The notes under the pieces were generated by a model that saw only the letters and a program-made list of their open reading frames with translations, had not been told where the DNA came from and did not search any database. A DNA stretch of 59,810 nucleotides, from contig NZ_JAGQEG010000030.1 in the NCBI RefSeq assembly GCF_018305005.1, positions 1-59,810 on the forward strand, in the 5' to 3' direction. Shown here in pieces: positions 54,055-59,810 of the stretch; positions within the stretch are counted from its first letter, which is position 1; every line of letters begins with the position of its first letter. The translations under genes were made by a program, and so were the position numbers. The DNA is from Collimonas silvisoli (GTDB lineage: Bacteria; Pseudomonadota; Gammaproteobacteria; Burkholderiales; Burkholderiaceae_D).

Positions 54055-54951
54055 TTATTTGCTGTTAGGCCTCAAATAAGCGCCGGTGCGATGCAAGTCG
54101 CGCTCCGCGATTTCCAATCGTTTGACGGCTTTTTCATCATCGATTGAGATCACCAGTTCGATCAGGCTCTCTGCAACAGCTGTTGCAGCAGCCATCGACG
54201 GGAAGAAGGACGGACTGTCGTGAGAAAAAAGGATGGTGTGATCGGCCTTGAGCGCGAAAGGCGCCACCACGCTGTCGGTCAGGGCAATCAATTTGCTGCC
54301 GGCAAGCTTGGCGGCGTCCGCAACCCTTACCGCTTCCGCCGAATACGGGGCAAAACTGATCACGACTACGGCGTCGCCGGCGGCAATTGCGCGTAATTCA
54401 AGTTCCAGGGAGCCGGCGCCACCGTTGACCAGGCTGACCGAACTGCGAAACAAGCGGTACAGATAGTGCAGCAAGAATGCGATCGAGAATGCGGCGCGGA
54501 AACCGGCGACGTGAACATGCTTGGCTTTTACCAGGGTTTTCGCCGCAGCCAATAATTGATCGGCGCTTTTCGGCTCGGACGCGTCCAGATTGGCGCGCTG
54601 CGCGGCGAATATCTCCGCAATCAAGTTATCGCTGTTGCTGCGCTTGACGATGTTCTTGGCTTTAAAGGCATAGGCCTTGGGATCGCCGGCCAGCCGCTCT
54701 ACAAACAAGGCGCGCAAGTCAGCCCAGCCGGCAAAACCGAGATATTGCGCGAGCCGGACAAAGGTCGAAGGCTGCACCCCCGCCTTTGCCGCAATCGCAC
54801 GCATCGTCGAAACCGCCACTTCACCGGGATTGTCGAGTAAAAACGCGGCTCCCGCCTGGAACTGCGGCCGCATATCGGGATAACAATTGCGGATCAATGC
54901 TTCCAGGTCGCTGAAAATGGCGGGAGCTTGATTCTGGGTTTCAGTAGTCAT
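54055..54951 (-). CDS. RpiR/MurR-family transcriptional regulator
   Basis: A 298-residue regulator with an N-terminal helix-turn-helix (HTH_6) domain, residues about 10-85 (ALIRNCYPDMRPQFQAGAAFLLDNPGEVAVSTMRAIAAKAGVQPSTFVRLAQYLGFAGWADLRALFVERL) and a C-terminal sugar-phosphate isomerase (SIS) domain (LLAAAKTLVKAKHVHVAGFRAAFSIAFLLHYLYRLF, then GDAVVVISFAPYSAEAVRVADAAKLAGSKLIALTDS). SIS-type sensors usually bind phosphosugars, but members linked to amino-compound operons are also known. It is the natural regulator for the aminotransferase-uptake operon, as its three palindromic sites show, with one upstream of its own start. Confidence 0.92.
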   Translation of the reverse strand: MTTETQNQAPAIFSDLEALIRNCYPDMRPQFQAGAAFLLDNPGEVAVSTMRAIAAKAGVQPSTFVRLAQYLGFAGWADLRALFVERLAGDPKAYAFKAKNIVKRSNSDNLIAEIFAAQRANLDASEPKSADQLLAAAKTLVKAKHVHVAGFRAAFSIAFLLHYLYRLFRSSVSLVNGGAGSLELELRAIAAGDAVVVISFAPYSAEAVRVADAAKLAGSKLIALTDSVVAPFALKADHTILFSHDSPSFFPSMAAATAVAESLIELVISIDDEKAVKRLEIAERDLHRTGAYLRPNSK

Positions 54952-55017
54952 GGTGCTGCTTGGGTTCTTGTTGTCACGGTGTTGATAGTAGCAAAATATT
55001 GCCGAAATCTGTCAACC

Positions 55018-55033
55018 GGCAACAAATGTAGCA
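55018..55033. promoter_or_regulatory. RpiR operator, copy 3 (autoregulatory)
   Basis: GGCAACAAATGTAGCA matches the consensus TGCAACATATGTTGCA at 13 of 16 positions. It lies 67 bases upstream of the RpiR ATG on the minus strand and suggests that the regulator controls its own expression. Confidence 0.6.
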
Positions 55034-55138
55034 GTCTTAGGCGATCGAGCGCCGCCGGCAAATTAGGCTCGATGAAACGCTTCTCTACATGCTTATCGAC
55101 GTTTATCATGGGAATCTTGAAAGCAAAACTGACACGCC

Positions 55139-55317
55139 ATGAACGACAACGCCCCTGAATTTATCCAACCCACTTTGGTCGGCGACACAATTGAACTCCA
55201 GCCCCTTCAGCAGGAACATGCATCGGCACTGCTAAACGCCGCGGCAGACGGTCAATTGTGGAACATGAAGCTGACCGTCATTCCTGGCCCCGAAAGCGTC
55301 GACAAATACATCGCTAC
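55139..55317 (+). pseudogene. GNAT acetyltransferase relic, N-terminal fragment
   Basis: The frame beginning MNDNAPEFIQPTLVGDTIEL continues through a GNAT-like stretch (LQPLQQEHASALLNAAADGQLWNM) to VDKYIATAL, that is, about the first 60 residues of a RimJ/RimL-type acetyltransferase. At 55318 the sequence changes abruptly into a copy of part of the GltK-type permease gene. The acetyl-CoA core is lost. This is a recombination junction. Confidence 0.75.
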
Positions 55318-55479
55318 CGCATTGCCTGCGGGTAGTTCAGCCCCAGTACGAATGCCGCATTGATCTGCCCGCGCACCACGCTGTTGATACCGGCAGGGAT
55401 AATTTCAGAGTAGGACGCGGCCTCGAACAGGGAGAAGGTCACCAGCCCCGAGGTCATGCGCAAATCATTCGATGCCGAC
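55318..55479 (-). pseudogene. Fragment of a GltK-type permease gene
   Basis: These 162 bases align without gaps to 49767-49928 of the intact permease gene with 16 mismatches by hand count (about 90 percent identity). In the minus-strand frame the fragment still encodes [20 protein letters not shown] and the EAA-loop start [22 protein letters not shown]. It is joined to the GNAT relic on one side and to unrecognised DNA on the other. It stems either from duplication of the local gene or from a lost paralogue. Confidence 0.85.
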
Positions 55480-55570
55480 GAGCCAGCCGATTTGTGTACA
55501 GCTAAGCAACGCGGTGATCTTATTATTGAAAACTCGCGTGTCTTGATCGGCCGATTTTCTGAGCGGTCAA

Positions 55571-56323
55571 TCACTTGCTCGGAGAGGCCGGCGGCGGCGT
55601 CATTTTACCGATAGCGGCAATCTCTTCTTCGATGCCCTTACGCATGGTCGTGAGCTGATATTGGCGCCAGGCGAACACCCCCAGCACCGCAACCGTCACC
55701 CATACCGGAATATCAAACAGCAGCTTGAATTTCCCCCCGCTTTCTCCCCGCCAATGCGGCGACAATTCCTGCGGTACCGGCTCACGTCCTGCCATATACA
55801 ACTGATACAGGTTTTTCCGCATCGCCTCCAAATGCCGCGCGCCATTCGCGTCTGTGCAGTACCGCCCCTTGAAGCCAAGGCTGAGATTGTCTTCGATGCG
55901 GGTAATGTGGCCGAGACTGAGTTGGCTGTGCTGGTGATCGCTTTTAAACTGGCTTTGTATCTTGCCTTCAGTGTCATCCATCACCAGATGATTGCTGCGG
56001 CCGGCGGCGTTGTTGCCGCCGCTTTTGCTCAGCTCGCGCGAGCGGAAACCGGGTAGCGCGCTCTGGCCGGGCAACGACCAGGCCGGCAGATTCATTTGAT
56101 TGTGCACCCGCCCGGTGCAGATCGGCAGGTCGGGATTGCCGCTGATGAAATCGATCAAGACTTCCTGTTTTATCCTGGGGATATGACTCGCCCCCAGTTG
56201 ATTACCTGGCCAAGGGCTGGAAACCCTTACCCAGCAACTGCTGTCTTGATCGCCTTGTCTCAGGCGAGACCACTGAAACTGCACCTTGGTAAAATTAATT
56301 CTCGTCGAACGTCTTCTCATCAA
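55571..56323 (-). pseudogene. VgrG-TssL chimeric relic of a type VI secretion locus
   Basis: A 250-codon open frame whose first 146 codons match the gp5-like OB-fold part of VgrG (SSCWVRVSSPWPG, PRIKQEVLIDFISGNPDLPICTGRVHNQ, QSALPGFRSRE, HSQLSLGHITRIEDN), while codons 147-250 match the C-terminal part of TssL/DotU (LSLGFKGRYCTDANG, QELSPHWRG, then a membrane helix IPVWVTVAVLGVFAW). The junction is near 55885. The VgrG N-terminal gp27-like region and the TssL N-terminal domain are both missing. The fusion is in frame but has no ribosome binding site, so it is treated as a relic. It lies downstream of effector and immunity genes. Confidence 0.85.
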
Positions 56324-56347
56324 CAGTACAGCCGATTTTCTTGACGG

Positions 56348-56488
56348 CTAAATTAGCCGCTGTGTCCAACCGGGGAGCGGCAAGTTCGCCGGATGTGGAT
56401 CAAAGGTTTTTAAAGCCATATTGCGCGGTAAAGTGGGTTTCATGGAGCAAGCGTTCAGCGTGACCATGACAAGCAAAAAACACAGCAT
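56348..56488 (-). pseudogene. Truncated immunity lipoprotein (second copy)
   Basis: Starting at an ATG at 56488, 46 codons encode a lipoprotein signal with lipobox TLNAC, followed by SMKPTLPRNMALKTFDPH, which is almost identical to the N-terminus of the full immunity gene (SMKPTLPRNMALKAFDPH). It then diverges and stops. It is the remnant of a duplicated immunity gene, lacking the Sel1 repeats. Confidence 0.8.
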
Positions 56489-56547
56489 CGAGCGGTAGAA
56501 ACCGAGGTATGGGCTACCCCCCTTATGCTCAAGTGCGGGGAGACGAT

Positions 56548-58146
56548 TCATGCGCTGGCAGCCTCTATCAGTTGCCAGGTCACCAGATGGCTATCTACCG
56601 CTATCAGCCAATCTTGATCCGGTTCCGGAAAACGCTGTCCCTGCACTACAGCGGCCTGCCGCCAGCGCCAGTTCACCAGGGATTTCAGCGGATGCTCTGC
56701 TGGTATCGTCGGTTGCCAGACGCCGCTGTATGGACACGGCTCGGCGCCGTTGCACAAGGTCATCGCGGCCGGATTAGCCTGCGCCACGCGCCACAGGCCG
56801 CCAAGCAATTGGGCCGGCAATGCCCGTGGCGGCACTTGTTGCGGGACGCCCATGTAATGCCACATGATGCGGCCGTCATTCTGGGTCAGGCCGGCGCGCA
56901 GGTCGGCAAACGGTTCGCCACGCGCATACTGTTGCGGAACCTGGTCTTGATCCCAGAGGCGATGCTCTTGGGTACGTGGACTGAGCAGTTGCGGCAGCCA
57001 GTAGCCACTGAAGCGAGCGGTGGTGCTTTCATATTGCGACGTGACTTGTCTGCCATCGCTTGTTTCAGCAACCAGCGGCATGGCCTCTTTCGGCAGCACC
57101 CAGCCTTGCGGAATGTGGGCGCGGCCGGACAGGTTGGCGCCGGGCGTGGCTGCCGGCGGTGGCGGCGCAGGCATGACCGGCTTGGCGGCGTTGATCAGGG
57201 ATTCGATCTTGCTGTCCCATTGGGGGAGTGTTGCGGGAGGCAGGGGCAGGATCTTATCGAGGTTGGGGAAACGCAGATCGGGGTTGTGGTAAAGCGCATC
57301 GCCTAAGGCGCCGTAGCGTTCGGAACGAGCGGTGTCGATGAAATTATTGGTAAGAGGGGCATCATGGGCGCGAAAACTGGAAGAAAGTGAATTTGCACAA
57401 TCTTCGCATCCCATTTTGACGCCTTCGTGCAGAATTTTGAGCGCACGCGAGTGATCCTTATCGGTATTATCCAAGGTCAAACCAAGTTCATATGCCGCTT
57501 TACCATAGCCTTGTGCAAAAGCACATTCCAGCATTTTGAGTCCTATCTTACGATTCCCCCAGAATCCTTCTTGCGGGTTGTCGTAGGCGGCTTTAAGCGC
57601 TACCCCTAAAAAGGTCTGCGCACTGGGATTTCCCTTATCCGCCGCCAACTCCCAAAAACCATAGGCGCGGCTCATATCGCCGGTGACACCCGCGCTGTTT
57701 TGATGGAAGCTGCCCATCAGATCAAAGGCGGCCGGAATACCCAGCAGCATCCCTTGCTCCACAATTTGCACCGCGCGTTCCGGGTCAGCCGCGACTTCGT
57801 AAGGCGCAAAGCCATCGCCATTAATCAACACCCCCGCCAGGTTCATCATGGCTTTCCAGTGTCTCTTATTCGCGGCTTGTTGCCACAGCTCTACCGCTTT
57901 CGGGTAGTTGCGCTGCTTCGGTGGTAAATCACGGCTGGTCATGCGCAAACCTTCCTGAAACCAGGCTTCCGCTTGGGCGTCAATCGGCGGCACGTTGTTA
58001 ACCTCGTACTGACAAGTAAAATCTTTGCGATGTGGATCGAAGGCTTTTAAAGCCATATTGCGCGGTAAAGTGGGTTTCATAGAGCAGGCATTCAAAGTAA
58101 AAGTGGCGAGTAAAAGGCAGATCATCAAGCGGCGTAAGTGATGCAT
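56548..58146 (-). CDS. Sel1-repeat lipoprotein, probable Tli5-type immunity protein
   Basis: A 532-residue lipoprotein: signal peptide with lipobox LNAC at Cys21, then at least five Sel1-like helical repeats between about residues 75 and 255 (for example PKAVELWQQAANKRHWKAMMNLAGV, ERAVQIVEQG, SRAYGFWELAADKGNPSAQ, KIGLKMLECAFAQGYGKAAYELG), a proline-rich linker (PAPPPPAATPG) and a C-terminal domain of unknown fold. Sel1-repeat periplasmic proteins are known partners that neutralise Tle5/PldB-type phospholipase D effectors. It lies 9 bases after the phospholipase D gene in the same direction. A truncated second copy follows. Confidence 0.85.
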   Translation of the reverse strand: MHHLRRLMICLLLATFTLNACSMKPTLPRNMALKAFDPHRKDFTCQYEVNNVPPIDAQAEAWFQEGLRMTSRDLPPKQRNYPKAVELWQQAANKRHWKAMMNLAGVLINGDGFAPYEVAADPERAVQIVEQGMLLGIPAAFDLMGSFHQNSAGVTGDMSRAYGFWELAADKGNPSAQTFLGVALKAAYDNPQEGFWGNRKIGLKMLECAFAQGYGKAAYELGLTLDNTDKDHSRALKILHEGVKMGCEDCANSLSSSFRAHDAPLTNNFIDTARSERYGALGDALYHNPDLRFPNLDKILPLPPATLPQWDSKIESLINAAKPVMPAPPPPAATPGANLSGRAHIPQGWVLPKEAMPLVAETSDGRQVTSQYESTTARFSGYWLPQLLSPRTQEHRLWDQDQVPQQYARGEPFADLRAGLTQNDGRIMWHYMGVPQQVPPRALPAQLLGGLWRVAQANPAAMTLCNGAEPCPYSGVWQPTIPAEHPLKSLVNWRWRQAAVVQGQRFPEPDQDWLIAVDSHLVTWQLIEAASA

Positions 58147-58155
58147 GGTTTGTCC

Positions 58156-59810
58156 TTAACCATGCCGGAACGTGACTTCGCGCAGGTCGCGGAAAGGAAT
58201 TAAAAAACCAGTGATAGGAGCATTGGCTGTCACGTTATCTTTATTTCTATCCATCAAATCTTTCCAATCCTTAAAGGCATTAGCAATCGCCGTTTCACTA
58301 CCATCTCCACCATCAGCATTCCTCACTCCGCCCGCATGCTGCCCCCACACCCGCTTGCGCAGTTCAGCAGCCTTGGCCGCATCATCGGTCGTCATATTGA
58401 TCTCGCTGTCGCCTGCCATGCTGCGCAAATTCATGTTGGCGCTACCCAGCGTGATGAACGAATCGTCAATCACCATGAGTTTGCTGTGGATGTAGACTTG
58501 CCGGTAGTTGGAGACTTGCTTAGGCAAAGGGCGGCCATTGTTGCGGGTGATCAGCCGTGCCAGCAGCACCTTGAGCCCCAATGCCTCGATCTCGCCCGTC
58601 TTCGGGTTCTTGACCGGCTCCCGTACCCGTTCCGAGGTCTGCAGCAGCGGGCCTTTGATCGGCGTCAAGCCCGGTTCTGCCATCTGCTGTTCCGGGCTGA
58701 GCTTGTTCCAGTAAGCGACGTCGGCATCGTATTTTTTCTGGGCAGCCTCGATCACGCTTTGCTGCCCTGCACGCTTCCTGGGATCGGCTCCGGTCATGCT
58801 CTGGCCTTCGCCGAGACTTTTCACAGTGTCATAGGTGCGCGGCACCATGCCGTCGTCTTCCGGCTGGGGAATCACCACAAACAGATGCAGCAGCTTGCAC
58901 TCGCACGATTTTTTCCCCGCATCGAGCGACCATTGCGTAAAGTTGGCGCGCATTTTTTTAAGATGCCGCACCCAGCGCTCATAAAAGAAATACTGGTTTT
59001 CTATATACAGATAATTACGCGCCAGACCCGTCGCCTGGAAGTAGGCGCTCTTGATGGTTTTATCGCCTTCTTCCGGTTGCGTGCGCACAATCTGTATCGT
59101 GGAGCCGCGCGCCGTGGTCGGCAGGCTGGGGGGGACTGCCTTGCTTTCTCCCTGGTGCGGCTGACCCTTGGCGCGTAACCATGCGCTTAAAAAATTATGA
59201 TGCACATCCCGCAGGGCCGGACCTTGAATACGGCTGACATAATCATGCAACGGATCACGGCTGACCGGATGGGCATTGCCAAGCGCTTTAGCCGTGGCGG
59301 ACTTCAGCCCCCAGTCGGTCTCTCGCAATGGCGTGTCAAACAAATGCTCCGGCGTATCCCAGTAGTCGCTGGTGGAATTGAGGCCCATTACATACCCGAC
59401 TGCCTGTTTGCCGCCCAGATAGGCATAGTCGATCCGGATCGTTTTTTGGTGATGGGTGCCATTCTTGACGATCAAGTCGTGCTCATTGATCAAACCGCCA
59501 TGGCTTGCTGCCACGGTGCTGGGCATATCTTCCGGGCTGGCCGGGTCTTTCAGATTGCTCAGAATCGCACTGGGGTTGCCTTTGCGTAATTTGACTTCCA
59601 GATTGGCGATCTTGCCGAACAAGGCATCGCGCCACCATTGCACACAAAAATCCTGGCGCAATTGTTCGGGACTGCGGGAATCACGGCCCAGCACCGGCGG
59701 CGGCTGATAATAGACCCCGGCAGCAGCGGCATCTTCGGCGCTGGTGGCGGGGGCGTTGATGAGATAACCTTTACGCTGGTCGCCGGTGTAGCCAACCAGG
59801 TTGTTCTGTA
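58156..59810 (-). CDS. Phospholipase D effector of type VI secretion (Tle5-like), partial
   Basis: The frame is open from 58156 to the right edge, giving 550 visible residues; the N-terminus lies outside. Two HxKx4D catalytic motifs are visible: HQKTIRID in the first half and HSKLMVIDD near the C-terminus, followed by GSANMNLRS. The pair defines phospholipase D, and the long insertion between motifs, the position beside a Sel1-repeat lipoprotein and the VgrG/TssL debris place it with Tle5 effectors, which attack phosphatidylethanolamine in the periplasm of target bacteria and can act in eukaryotic cells. The gene runs into the next contig region upstream, where vgrG would be expected. Confidence 0.9.
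   Translation of the reverse strand, partial: QNNLVGYTGDQRKGYLINAPATSAEDAAAAGVYYQPPPVLGRDSRSPEQLRQDFCVQWWRDALFGKIANLEVKLRKGNPSAILSNLKDPASPEDMPSTVAASHGGLINEHDLIVKNGTHHQKTIRIDYAYLGGKQAVGYVMGLNSTSDYWDTPEHLFDTPLRETDWGLKSATAKALGNAHPVSRDPLHDYVSRIQGPALRDVHHNFLSAWLRAKGQPHQGESKAVPPSLPTTARGSTIQIVRTQPEEGDKTIKSAYFQATGLARNYLYIENQYFFYERWVRHLKKMRANFTQWSLDAGKKSCECKLLHLFVVIPQPEDDGMVPRTYDTVKSLGEGQSMTGADPRKRAGQQSVIEAAQKKYDADVAYWNKLSPEQQMAEPGLTPIKGPLLQTSERVREPVKNPKTGEIEALGLKVLLARLITRNNGRPLPKQVSNYRQVYIHSKLMVIDDSFITLGSANMNLRSMAGDSEINMTTDDAAKAAELRKRVWGQHAGGVRNADGGDGSETAIANAFKDWKDLMDRNKDNVTANAPITGFLIPFRDLREVTFRHG

Noticed and set aside
55550-56341. Eleven-base direct repeat GCCGATTTTCT at 55550-55560 and 56331-56341 flanking the VgrG-TssL relic
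   Set aside because: It could mark an insertion, but the repeat is short, the right copy is part of a local hairpin, and no transposase or terminal inverted repeats accompany it.

Overview
The window looks like a chromosomal segment of a betaproteobacterium, most likely Burkholderiales/Oxalobacteraceae of the Collimonas-Herbaspirillum type (inference from gene content, not a database match). The best clues are an EarP/EF-P pair with an arginine at EF-P position 32, a CydP-CydA-CydB-CydX operon led by a GbsR-type regulator, nadE next to glnB, the very high number of LysR regulators (nine), and the high-GC coding style. No rRNA, tRNA, CRISPR array or intact insertion sequence was recognised.

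Left part (1-10.1 kb): the start of glnB, glutamine-dependent NAD synthetase, a FemAB/GNAT-like protein, a three-gene glucarate-type catabolic set (kdgD, ketoglutarate semialdehyde dehydrogenase, MFS transporter), and a LysR regulator divergent from an EamA exporter. Next (10.1-15.8 kb): a nested palindromic repeat element, ppa, then the cytochrome bd operon with its regulator, two small subunits and a DUF2867 gene. 15.8-20.2 kb: earP and efp, then an Rrf2 regulator with an MFS exporter and three matching operators, then a small helix-hairpin-helix protein.

Middle part (20.2-39.2 kb): valine catabolism (mmsA, mmsB) with a branched-chain amino acid type binding protein and divergent LysR, a GNAT protein, a threonine dehydratase-like enzyme, an orphan TAXI binding protein with LysR, a Cys-rich orphan, LysR/tautomerase and LysR/quinone oxidoreductase pairs, a YadG/YadH-type ABC exporter, and an ArsP-like permease. 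Several gene relics (cupin, GNAT) lie between these.

Right part (39.2-59.8 kb): a LysR-linked cluster of three exported proteins (hydrolase, CMD-family protein, cupin) plus a DHA2 transporter and a frameshifted short-chain dehydrogenase; a CoA-transferase/HMG-CoA-lyase-like/MFS set; an amino-acid ABC uptake operon (binding protein, CMD-family protein, two permeases, no ATPase) with a class III aminotransferase and an RpiR regulator that has three matching palindromic sites; then a rearranged zone holding a GNAT relic joined to a copy of part of the nearby permease gene, a VgrG-TssL chimeric relic, a truncated immunity lipoprotein, a full Sel1-repeat immunity lipoprotein and a phospholipase D (Tle5-type) type VI effector running off the right edge.

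The most informative non-gene signals are the operator sets for Rrf2 (AACTGTAT-N9-ATACAGTT), RpiR (TGCAACRTATGTTGCA) and GbsR (TTTCAGTAATTACTGAAA), and the evidence of recombination around the type VI remnants at 55-56.6 kb.
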